Shown: positions 54,633-64,000 of the stretch, piece by piece
Numbering within the stretch: position 1 is the stretch's first letter
How the letters are laid out: every line of letters starts with the position of its first letter
DNA from: Diphasiastrum complanatum
Taxonomy: Eukaryota > Streptophyta > Lycopodiopsida > Lycopodiales > Lycopodiaceae
NCBI GenBank assembly: GCA_029204225.1
Contig: CM055102.1
Location: 39,817,495-39,881,494 of the forward strand
Direction: 5' to 3'
Length of the DNA: 64,000 nt
Notes under the pieces: model-generated
Database searches by the model: none
Told to the model about the DNA's origin: nothing
What the model saw: only the letters and a program-made list of their open reading frames with translations
Made by a program: the position numbers and the translations under genes

Positions 54633-54871
54633 CTATCAGAAAGCACTGACTGTAAAGGCCAAAGAACGAAGAGCGGCTTCAGCTGCTGCTGTTTAAAAAG
54701 AAAAGAGTGAGGGAAGGCCACGCAAATTAGATAAGGTTTAATAATGAATGCCACTCTAAAAGCATCGCCATATGCGCCATACGTCATTTTCTTCAGCTTA
54801 TCACAAGGTTGATCTAAGCCACGTGGTAGGCACTTTAACCCAAGCAAATTCAATGTATAAATTGTTAACAA
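54633..54871 (-). promoter_or_regulatory. Presumed 5' leader/promoter of TPD1-like copy 3
   Basis: Counterpart of 36557-36770. The open frame 54871-54629 overlaps the exon 1 start by four bases in another frame. It is probably leader sequence; if translated it would act as an upstream ORF. Confidence 0.35.
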
Positions 54872-55356
54872 AAATACTACCTACAGCAGAAGATTAATGC
54901 ATGCTATGAATTAATGCATTCCACATTAAGCAAGAACGAGTGATCTTCAGACACCAAAGCAAAAAAGAACGCATAGCATGTCTCGTCAAAATGATACATA
55001 TATATATACTGCCTGGCTCATACGTGGCCTACACCTTCACGGCAGCCGTGGTGTATCAATCACAACGGAAATAATGTTATGAATTGGAAATTTTATTGCC
55101 ATCATAAACGCACTTGTCTTTGCTCATCAATCACATCCTCAAAAGTAGAAAATGGTCACTCTATGAGATGTCATATATTGGGTGGATGCAAAGTCTATCA
55201 ACTAACCATCTTGTTTCTCATCCAAAGAAGCTAGAAAGAGTTCAGCATTGTTTAAACCATCACACTTATTCTCTTTAGCAAAGTTGTCGATCTCCTTATC
55301 CTAAAGCTTGCCCTTCTTAATATCAAAGTTTTGTTTGTAGTAAATTTTGTCCTAAA

Positions 55357-55696
55357 CTTTTGCAGTTGTTTCTGATCCAAATACAGAGAACCCACTTGCT
55401 ATGGATGCCCTGTCTGTACAACCACCATTGTCAGCTCTTTCTGGCACCGAACCGTTCTTCAATTCACTAAGAATTGCTCCCGTTGTCAGTATTTCTTGTG
55501 GGCTGTCCCATAGCCTGCCTGCTATGGAATTTTCTTAACTTTGATTCTGCAAATTGGCTTCGTATGCACTGAATCAAAGGGCTTTGCATCACCGATCACC
55601 CCAGACCATGCTGTACCCCGTACGGCGTCCTTACCATTGCTCGGTTCTGATGCTACCGTCGATGGAATCACTCTTCCAAGAGCTTCGATCGTGCAC
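55357..55696 (-). other. Leader piece with deleted PBS
   Basis: Leader sequence of the composite element. Between 55695 and 55700 the PBS and LTR end are deleted (GATCGTGCAC runs straight into the LTR body), so this unit can no longer prime reverse transcription. Confidence 0.6.
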
Positions 55697-56115
55697 CTAT
55701 ATGGAAATTCTGATCTAGTGCAGAGTGCAGATTAGAGATGCAATCATTGACTGATTGCCAACCATCGAAACCATGAACAACATCCACAAGTAACAGAGTG
55801 ATGGAGGAGCTCACATAAAGCAAAGAGGTTACAAAGCAAAAGCATCTTTATTACAAAGAGACTAATACATATACAAGTAAAGGTCCCCTTTGCATGGGGA
55901 CGCCACGTGGCATAGACCTAATAAATGCATGAAATTCACTATTGGCCTCTACGTGGCATTTTAGGCTATATACAGGTAAATTCCCGTTATTGGCCCAGGA
56001 CAAGCCCACGGGCTCGCTTCTTAACTAAAGCCTACTAAACTGAAACAGTACATAACTGTAAACTACAATCACAGTTGAGCTTACTATTTCTAACCTTAAA
56101 AACATCCTGACCACA
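55697..56115 (-). repeat. LTR1 copy 5, 3' end deleted
   Basis: Lacks the last few tens of bases and the PBS at its left edge. The rest matches the other copies. Confidence 0.8.
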
Positions 56116-56140
56116 CCTTTCTAGTGGTTTTTGTTGTCTG

Positions 56141-56855
56141 TTAGATCTTCTCACAATTGGTTTTGAGTTCTGATTCGAGCTTTTCTACTGGAATTCGAGC
56201 TGGTGATTTGACACTGTCATGCACTTAATCTTGACCTCCCTCTGAATCTGGTAATTCTCTTTCATCTTTTGCTTGTTTTTTTTCTATCGTCATTGGTAGC
56301 TCATAATAGTTTTTGAGAATTTAATAGCTGACTAGATCACTGTCTGCTATGTATTTCGACTCATCAAATTTGACATCTCGAAAAACTTTCATCTTGCCAG
56401 TTTTGTGTACATAGACACAATAATATGATGAATGTAACTCGAATCCTACCAGAAAACCTTGTTCTGTCTTTTCATCATGTTTCTTTCTCAACTTATCTTG
56501 TATGTGCATATACATTGAGCATCCAAATGTCCGAACATGTGCTAGATTTGGCTTCGACTTCCACCATATCTCATGAGGAGTTTTATAGGGTATTCGAGAG
56601 TTTAGAATACAATTATGAAGATAATTTGATGTAGCCACTGCTTTTTCCCACACTTGTTTTTGTGCCTTCGCATGAGCCATCATACACCTTGTAACTTCCA
56701 TCAGTGTACAATTTCTTCGTTCAGCTATTCCATTGTGCTGAGGTGTGTAAGATGCAGTCTTTGTATGCATAATACCTTTATCAGTACAGTAAGCCTTTAT
56801 TTCGTTGGAAATGTACTCACCTCCACGATCTGTGCGAATCTACTTCAGCTTATTG
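56141..56855 (-). pseudogene. Ty1/copia integrase remnant
   Basis: The frame 56770-56321 is open from MHTKTASYTPQHNGIAERRN to the LVSY stop. RTDRGGEY is visible upstream, after which the sequence jumps at about 56855 into the ORF-N region, losing about 500 bp compared with element C. Confidence 0.82.
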
Positions 56856-56934
56856 CGTATTGGCATGGGCGGTTTCACAGGGCAAAATGAAGGTAAACAA
56901 TTCCGACGGGGTTGAAATCTTAACATGAAGTTCT

Positions 56935-57481
56935 ATGTTTTTTGTGGCGGAATATTTTTATGAAACTGAGCAATGTTTTAAGGCACACAATGACGTACAT
57001 TATAGTACCAATCAAAGACAGGCCAAGTTTAAACCTTGGCTGGCCGAAGAATGTCATAATTTTGACACCTTATACACAGTGATAGTGAAATATGTGGATG
57101 ATTCATATCCACTATTATGAAGGATATATTGTCATTGGGAGGAGGATTTTCAGCAGTGAGTACACACCAATCACCATTGAATGGCTGAACAAACTAATGC
57201 TGACAAAGCAAACACCACGATTGGTATCAGGCATCATAGATGATTATTAGAATCGCTTACGGAAGCCATTGCAGTATGGATTGACCACCCCCTCACCAAA
57301 ACCAAGGGTTTGGACATCACCACCTATGACGGTGAGATACAAACCAATTACGATCGATGCACAGGGCAGAGGTGAATCTGTGACTCATTGTTTAGGAATG
57401 CATACATCAAGTGAAAGTGAGAGTGAACACAATAGCAAAGACGTCAAAAATAGGAAGCGACAGAAGAAAGCTGGGAGATAA
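56935..57481 (+). pseudogene. ORF-N pair copy
   Basis: 61-codon frame intact (56935-57120). The second frame is interrupted by a TAG at about 57247 and open again from 57269 to the basic tail. It is followed by LTR2. Confidence 0.42.
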
Positions 57482-57508
57482 ACTCGGGTTTTCCCGCCGG
57501 AAAACATG

Positions 57509-58274
57509 TGTTAGGCCTTTTTGGCCATAACTATGGACATTGTAAATATGTGGTTGTTAATGTAAGTGTAGGATTGTTGGTTATGTAATTGGAGTTTTAT
57601 TTACATAAAGATGTAATTATGTTGTAAGGTCTTGATGTTAGGAGACGTCATGGTAGGACATTTATGAAGTTAAAGTTGATAGGTTAGTTAACGTTTAGTC
57701 ATATTCGGGAGGAACCCGAACAGTTCGTAAGTGACCACAAGGTCATCAATTGTGGTTTCCATGCAATCTCTATGTGAAGCTGAACCGACCACTTGCGGTC
57801 ATTACGAAGGGTTGCGATATTGGATTGCAGTATCCTCACAAAAATATAAATAAGACATTTGGAGCCAGATTGGGGGCTTTTGGATTTTACACTATTTAGG
57901 CAGTAGTGTTCAAAAGACTAAGGGTGAGAGCCAAGCATTTTAAATGTTCAGTAATCCCGATTCTATATTGTACTGCAAGCAGCAAGATGAATTTTCTTGC
58001 CTAAGACCTCTTAGCAGTGGCAATGTTACCTCTGTTTGCTGTTTAGTCTGTAATTTTAGGTGTTTGGAAATGTTGACTATGTTTGCTAGTCAGCCTATAA
58101 CTTTAGGTGTTTTGCACTCGACTATGGAATGCAATTGAGCAGTGTTATTCCTTGTATCTACATATTCTTGTGATGGTTAGTTCTGGGTTCTATAATAGCG
58201 ATGTTTAATTAATTGGTTGTTCTGTACTATTGCAATGGACTACGGTGGTACTAATCTTGGCTTAAGAGCCTACA
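57509..58274 (+). repeat. LTR2 copy, 766 bp
   Basis: TGTTAGGCC to AGAGCCTACA; same length as the other full copies. TATA-like TATAAATA kept near 57846. Confidence 0.75.
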
Positions 58275-58296
58275 GTGACTAGATTTTGCAGGTGAC

Positions 58297-58450
58297 AAAG
58301 TGGATAGGAAATCAACAAGTGCTTTTTCCACCCTTCTATGTGATGGCGTAGTGTCATGGCTTTCCAAAAAGGAAAGTTTGTAAATGAATAGCTTGATACT
58401 CCTTTTGTTGTAGGATCCACATTTGAATCTTTACGGCCTTCATTCAAAGT
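58297..58450. pseudogene. Truncated RNase H fused to truncated ORFx
   Basis: Plus: only DRKSTSAFSTLLCDGVVSWL and a few codons of RNase H remain. At about 58370 (AAAAGGAAAG) it joins the N-terminal part of a reversed ORFx (58447-58370). The deletion removed the rest of both frames. The minus frame therefore starts as ORFx and continues into antisense RNase H. Confidence 0.65.
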
Positions 58451-58855
58451 TCTAGATTCTTTTCTATAGTGCTTTCCTCTTTGTTGAGTTTTGGCACAGA
58501 CATGCGCTTTGTAAGCTTCTTGTCAAAAATAACATATGAATTGTTAAAAATTATAAAACATATCTATCATCTGTTGTGAATGTTTGGGGGATCCTACCCA
58601 TGTAAATATTTTGTACATATCCAAGGTATGTGAAATGAGCACATATCCTTGTAGAATAGGGCGAGTTTGCGTTAGGTAGATCAAATTCCAGTGACATGCA
58701 TAAAGTCTAGTTGGTCTAGTATGATATGCAATAATGTTGACAATGTCTAGTTTGACATGCATATAGAGATTCACATGGAATTGGTCAATTATGACCTTGT
58801 AGAAACTCGAGCCACAATAAATGCATAATGTCCTAAGTTTCCATAGGGACATAAA
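58451..58855. repeat. Non-coding repeat beyond ORFx
   Basis: Counterpart of 18484-18850; joins a gypsy LTR start at about 58855. Confidence 0.5.
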
Positions 58856-59170
58856 CATAACATTCGTTCCCCCTTGAACCACTTCTATCTCTAGAAGTGA
58901 AACCTACGGAAATTCTTCTTTATGCTTTTGACCCACTCCCACGAATCATCATCCTCAGTCCATCCCTTCCACCTAATCAAGCACTCAGAGATAGAACAAT
59001 TTCTCAATTGTTTATCTCCAGTTCTGAGTACTTTTTCAGGTTCCAAAGGAACACTAAGCGATAAGTCCTCCAAATGGGTAAGGTCTTCCTTTGAACCAAC
59101 TATGTCTTTCATGTAAACTTAATTTTAGGCGGCTTACATGAAACACAGGGTGAGCTGTAGTCTTGTTCTG
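58856..59170 (-). pseudogene. Ty3/gypsy chromodomain and integrase C-terminus (reversed)
   Basis: Minus copy of 27056-27440. Chromodomain LRNCSISECLIRWKGWTEDD and DSWEWVKSI are open (59112-58891). The polypurine tract and TGTTATG LTR start follow at about 58870. The linker before it has a frameshift relative to the other copy. Confidence 0.8.
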
Positions 59171-59894
59171 AAGATCTAGTTCGTCAGCTAAAGAACCAAT
59201 TTTCTTTATAATTTGAAATGGTTCACAATATCTATATGTTTGCTCTTTCTATGAAAAAGTCCATTTTTGCAGTGAAAATATCCAGTCCATGCACGAATAG
59301 ACTATTGGTGTGAATCAGATGTGAACTACCCTTAAAAAAAATTTATGGTTTATTTGAAATCCCAATTTTGGTTCCCACTAAAGAAACTCACTTTTTATAT
59401 GAATATATAATACCCAGGTATGTTGCAAAGACATTCTTGGAAATCAGAGAAAAATCATGAGTCACGTAGGCATTTACAACATCTAATTTCAGAGAGTTCA
59501 AAGCAAGAAATTGAGGTCAAATATGGCTAGAACTTGCAAGTTGAGGAGAAACAAATACTAGTCAAGACAAAATCTGCAACAATGACATAAAACATTAAGA
59601 AGGTAAAGGGATTGGGAATGGATTGTGGGCCAAAATTGAGAGCCATGTCTATTTAGCCCACTATTGCTAAAAAACATACCACTGATGTTGATGAATTGTT
59701 TACCTGTTCTACATTTGTTTGTGTGGAAACAAGCTCCCTAGTGGATATCAACAAATGCTAGCCGATATTTTTGCACTCAAAGTCCAACTAAAATGTGGAT
59801 TTCAATGCAACTTCCCATGTTTGAGTACTGTTGTTGTACGGCTATTGTAGACAAGTTCTTCTATGTGTAGTAGATGCACGATTTCTACATTGTT
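59171..59894. other. Unassigned repeat (reverse of 26390-27050) and LTR5 piece
   Basis: 59225-59815 matches 26440-27050 reversed. 59815-59894 matches the end of LTR5 near 32090-32165 reversed. No gene is seen. Confidence 0.45.
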
Positions 59895-61170
59895 AATGAA
59901 GCTAGACGTGCTTCCCAATTAAGCCAAAGATGAAAGGGCATAAATGGATCTTTGTGAGATCGTGGATCTTCCAAAGAGAAAGAGACCCATTTGGCAACAA
60001 ATCGGTATATAGGATGAAGTACAATACCGATGGAACCATTGCAAAACACAAGGCAGGGCTTGTAGTGAAAGGCTATGCCATAGAGTAAGGGCATTAATTA
60101 TGAGAAGACCTTCGCTTGTGTGGCTAAGTGGAACACACACTTTGCATGGTGATTGCTTTGGCGACATTGTTTGGGTGGAGTCAACATCAAATGGATGTAA
60201 AGTTCACTTTTTTTGAATGGTAAGCTTTAAGAAGAAGTGTACATGGAGCAACTTAGTGGGTTTGTGATACAAGGCATAGCAGATTGAAGAAGGCCTTGCA
60301 TGGATTGAGACAAGCTTGGTATAGCCACTTTGATAAGTATCTCTTGTCTAGAAGTTTGATACACACTTTTTCAAATTTCAACCTTTACTTCTTTGCTGGC
60401 GAATCTAGCATCACACTGATTGTGTTTTATGTAGATGATCTCATAATCACAGACAATGATGATGATTTGATTAGTGCTATAAAAAAGGACCTATCCTCCA
60501 ACTTTGATATGATTGACCTTGGTTTGATGCACTATTGTTTTTTTTTTAGTGAAAATTTGGCAAAGACGTGCTGGTATTACACTCATGCAAATGAATTATG
60601 TGAATAAAATTATGAAACATTTCAAGATGTGCAATAGTAAGCCAATGTCTCCACCTGTGGAGGTTGGTAAGAAACTTTCTAACCAGGTTGAGAGTGCACT
60701 AGTTGATGCTACTTTGTTTCATCAATTAGGTGGTCCACTGATTTATCTCCCACCTACTCATCCTGATATAAGCTATGATGTAAGTGTTCTGAGTCAATTC
60801 ATGGCTACGCCTAGGGAGACTCATTGGAAAGCGGCAAAGAGAATTCTTCATTACATTAAAAGGACACTAACCCATGGATTGCTATATGGGAGACAACATG
60901 CTTTACCAATTTTGCAAGGCTTCATAGATTCCGATTGGGCAGGCTGTGTAGATGACAGAAGATCCATTGCATGTTATGCTTCTCGTATTGGTGATGGTGT
61001 GTTTTCTTGGTCTGGTAAGAAGCATGATACAATTGCTCTTTTCAGCATAGAAGCAAAGTACAAAGCTCTATGTTCAGCTATGTAGGAGACAATATGGTTA
61101 AGAAGAATGATGGAAGACATAGGCATCCTACAAAGTAAGCCTACATTGATCAAGTGTGATGGCCAGAGCA
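59895..61170 (+). pseudogene. Ty1/copia RT-RNase H, least damaged copy
   Basis: Frame 60284-60607: LHGLRQAWYSHFDKYLLSRS and LIVFYVDDLIITDND with an intact active site. After a frameshift, 60549-61085 runs 178 codons: [58 protein letters not shown], then RNase [16 protein letters not shown] (first Asp) and [13 protein letters not shown], where the conserved Glu-x-Glu is EAK. It ends at TAG; the last RNase H segment is cut at about 61170. The N-terminal RT part before 60284 is full of stops. Confidence 0.88.
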
Positions 61171-61540
61171 CTACTTTTTGGGGTATGGGATCCCTTCAAT
61201 AGTGTCTATATTTGCCAATTTCATGTTGACTACCTATCACATTTGATAATTTACTACATCAGCTTAAGAAGTTTTGTGCAAGGTTTGTCTTTTGAAGAAA
61301 AATGCATTTCTTGGTAAAATGATTTCAGTTTCCAGCATCAATTTTTCATTGTAAAAAGGGATGGCAAGACATTGCTATTTGCCCTTCTTGCTAGCTTCCA
61401 AAGACCAGGTTGTTATTTCTTTTGTTTATTCCAGAACATATTATTGTTGGAGCTTTGCCAAATCGTTTGGAGGTGCATTATGTAGTCGCAATGTCGCAAG
61501 CAAAATAATCCCCTAAAGCTAATTAGTGCATTCATATACC
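61171..61540. other. Repeat flank leading into truncated LTR2
   Basis: 61175-61258 matches 26350-26440; 61262-61540 matches 29160-29452. No gene. Confidence 0.5.
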
Positions 61541-62276
61541 ATAGTCCATTGCAATAGTACAGAACAACCAATTAATAGAACATCGCTATTACAGAACCCA
61601 GAACTAACCATCACAAGAATATGTAGATACAAGGAATAACACTGCTCAATTGCATTCCATAGTCCAGTGCAAAACACCTAAAGTTATAGGCTGACTAGCA
61701 AACATAGTCAACATTTCCAAACACCCAAAATTACAGATTGAACAGCAAACAGAGTCAACATTGCCACTGCTAAGAGGGCTTAGACAAGAAAATTCATCTT
61801 GCTGCTTGCAGTACAATATAGAATCTAGAGTATTGAAAATTCAAAATGCTCGGCTCTCACCCTTAGTCTTTTGAACACTACTGCCTAAATAGTGTAAAAT
61901 CCAAAAGCCCCCAATCTGGCTCCAAATGTCCTATTTATACTTTTGTGAGGATACTACAATCTAGTTTCGCAACCCTTCATAATGATCGCAAGTGGTCGGT
62001 TCAGCTTCGCAAAGAGACCACATGGAAACCACAATTGATGACCTTGTGGTCACTTACGAACTATTCGGATTCCTCCCGAATATGACTAAACGTTAAACTA
62101 ATCTATCAACTTTAACTTCATAAATGTCCTACCATGACGTCTCCTAACTTCAAGACCTTACAACATAATTACATCTTTGTGTAAATAAAACTTCAATTAC
62201 ATAACCAACAATGCTATACTTACATTAACATCCACATATTTACAATGTCTATTGTTATGGCCAAAAAGGCCTAACA
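61541..62276 (-). repeat. LTR2 copy, truncated at its 3' end
   Basis: Minus-strand copy lacking the last about 40 bp, at the same breakpoint as the copy at 29453. Its 5' end TGTTAGGCC is intact. Confidence 0.7.
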
Positions 62277-62299
62277 CATATTCCCCGGCGGGAAAAACC

Positions 62300-62850
62300 G
62301 AGTCCATCTCCCAGCTTTTTTCCTGTCGCTTCCTATTTTTGACGTCTTTGCTATTGTGTTCACTCTCACTTTCACTTGATGTATGCATTCCTAAACAATG
62401 AGTCCTAGATTCACCTCTGCCCTGTGCATCGATCGTAATTGGTTTGTATCTCGCCATCATAGGTGGTGATGTCCAATCCCTTGTTTTTGGTGAGGGGGTG
62501 GTCATTCCATACCGCAATGGCTTAAGTAAGCGATTCTGATAATCATCTATGATGCCTAATACCAGTCATGGTGTTTGTTTCGTCAACATTAGTTTGTTTT
62601 GCCATTCAATGGTGATTGGTGTGTACTCACTGCTGAAAATCCTTCTCCCAACGACAATATATCCTTCATAATAGTGGATATGAATCATCCACATATTTCA
62701 CAATCACTATGTATAAGGTGTCGAAATTCCGACATTCTCCGGCCAAGGTTTAGCCTTGGCCTGTCTTTGAATGGTACTATAATGTACGTCATTGTGTGCC
62801 TTGAAACTTTGCTCAGTTTTATAAAAATATTCTGCCACAAAAAACATAGA
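62300..62850 (-). pseudogene. ORF-N pair copy, degenerate
   Basis: Reverse copy. The C-terminal part (RYGMTTPSPK and the SSESESEHNS stretch) is open in 62517-62197, but that frame runs on past the usual stop into LTR2 because of an indel near 62320. The 61-codon frame is broken by a deletion near 62740. Confidence 0.4.
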
Positions 62851-63384
62851 ACTTCAAGCTAAGATTTCGATCCCGTTGGAATTATTTACCTTCATTTTGC
62901 CCTATAAAACTGCCCATGCCAATACTACCTGTGCCTTCAAATCTGACTCCTGCCAAAATTCGTACTACTCTGACTGGACTCATCACTTTTTATGGATGTA
63001 ATCAGTCAGGCGTTCACCATCATATTTGTTCCGAACTGAAGGGACCGTAACAATGTCATCGTAACACCGCAAGATATGCACACAACCCATATATAATCAC
63101 AACTTATGCGTTATGGTTAATCTAGTTGCTAAACTATAATGAAATTGGGTATACATAGCAATTTCCAAGTACCTGTTATAAAAATTATCATACAATCCTA
63201 CCCAAAATCACTTGACATAAGGGTTTGTAAAATCCTGCCACAATAGAACTGGTATGAACAATACTTTGTATTATGTCCACATGTAACGATATTTAGTGCA
63301 CTTCCGCACTTCCTAGAAAATTAATTCATATAATTGTTAATGATTACTCATTTCATAAAGCAATTCAAATCAGCAAGTTCATTG
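62851..63384 (-). other. Non-coding region upstream of ORF-N
   Basis: Counterpart of 3990-4524. No gene. Confidence 0.4.
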
Positions 63385-64000
63385 CGCTATACTTTATTCA
63401 TACTAAATCTGAAGCTTTCGAGAAATTCGTTGAGTATACAAATTGGGTTGCAGGCAATAAGTTGAAGTAGATTCGCACATATCATGGAGGTGAGTACATT
63501 TCCAACAAATTTAAGGCTTACTGTACTGATCAACGTATTATGCATACAAAGACTGCATCTTACACACCTCAGCACAATGGAATAGATGAACGAAGAAATT
63601 GTACACTGATGGAAGTTGCAAGGTGTACGATGGCTCATGTGAAGGCACCAAAACAGTTGTGGGCAGAAGCAGTGGCTACATCAAATTATCTTCAAAATCG
63701 TATTCTGAAATCTCGAATACTGGATAAAACTCCTCATGAGCTATGGTGGAAGTCGAAGCCAAATCTAGCACATGTTCGGACATTTGGATGCTCAGTGTAT
63801 ATGCACATACCATATAATCTGAGAAAGAAACTTGATGAAAAGACAGAACAAGGTTTTCTGGTAGGATTCGAGTTACATTCATCATATTATCGTGTCTATG
63901 TACCCAAAACTGGCAAGATAAAAGTTGTTCGAGATGTCAAATTTGACGAGTCGAAATACATAGCAGACAGTGATCTAGTCGGCTATGAAATTTTCAAAAA
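63385..64000 (+). pseudogene. Ty1/copia integrase remnant, cut by window end
   Basis: Same segment as 4525-5140. The second catalytic Asp is lost (RTYHGGEY instead of RTDRGGEY). YTPQHNGIDERRN keeps the Glu. No stop corresponds to the one at 4804, and KQLWAEAVATSNYLQN continues in frame to the window edge. The inherited stop before RT is present. Confidence 0.82.

Larger units (their letters stand above)
50471..55356 (+). repeat. Segmental duplication copy D (~4.9 kb)
   Basis: Counterpart of 32425-37290. It carries part of LTR5, the copia C-terminal remnant, about three minisatellite units (51540-51760), the non-coding body and the TPD1-like gene. The right end includes a few bases of the copia pol and then joins a composite-element leader at about 55357. 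Confidence 0.88.

Overview
This is repeat-dense nuclear DNA from a land plant. Three observations support that. Several LTRs are followed by the 12-base primer-binding site TGGTATCAGAGC, which pairs with plant initiator-Met tRNA. Ty1/copia and chromodomain-type Ty3/gypsy fragments fill most of the window. The only convincing host gene family is TPD1-like (TAPETUM DETERMINANT 1), small secreted cysteine-rich ligands known from plants. The species cannot be fixed from the sequence. No rRNA, tRNA, CRISPR or bacterial features were seen.

Layout. (1) 1-7.8 kb: a composite copia-type element (LTR1 copies at 1-310 and 5345-5773) followed by a second, deleted unit. (2) 7.8-10.3 kb: segmental duplication (SD) copy A with a truncated TPD1-like gene. 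(3) 10.3-18.9 kb: more composite-element pieces in the opposite orientation. (4) 18.9-27.8 kb: a gypsy gag interrupted by a complete 5147-bp copia insertion (19654-24800; equal-length 654-bp LTRs, target duplication TGATG, one 1080-codon ORF), then a copia RT pseudogene and a gypsy chromodomain/LTR end. (5) 27.8-32.4 kb: a diverged ORFx, a palindrome-rich satellite, a copia gag fragment, an odd glutamine-rich membrane ORF and another copia RT. (6) 32.4-37.3 kb: SD copy B with an apparently intact three-exon TPD1-like gene. (7) 37.3-41 kb: copia pol and gypsy pol pseudogenes. (8) 41-43 kb: SD copy C, without TPD1. (9) 43-50.5 kb: composite element C (44077-49318) in a tandem LTR-sharing array. 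(10) 50.5-55.4 kb: SD copy D with a second intact TPD1-like gene. (11) 55.4-64 kb: further composite-element, gypsy and copia fragments, ending in an integrase cut by the window edge.

How the pieces relate. The composite element recurs at least five times with the same internal plan: LTR1, PBS, leader, ORFx, an antisense module (RNase H / 766-bp LTR2 / ORF-N pair), integrase remnant, LTR1. Its shared premature stops and frameshifts show it spread as an already defective unit. The TPD1-like segment has been copied four times (three with TPD1 exons), always in the same orientation and always bordered by these elements. The two intact copies share splice sites, intron phase and a 212-residue predicted product, so they are the likeliest functional host genes here.

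Names LTR1-LTR5, ORFx and ORF-N are local labels. All homology calls were made by eye; coordinates of repeat boundaries are good to a few bases where a motif defines them and to tens of bases elsewhere.
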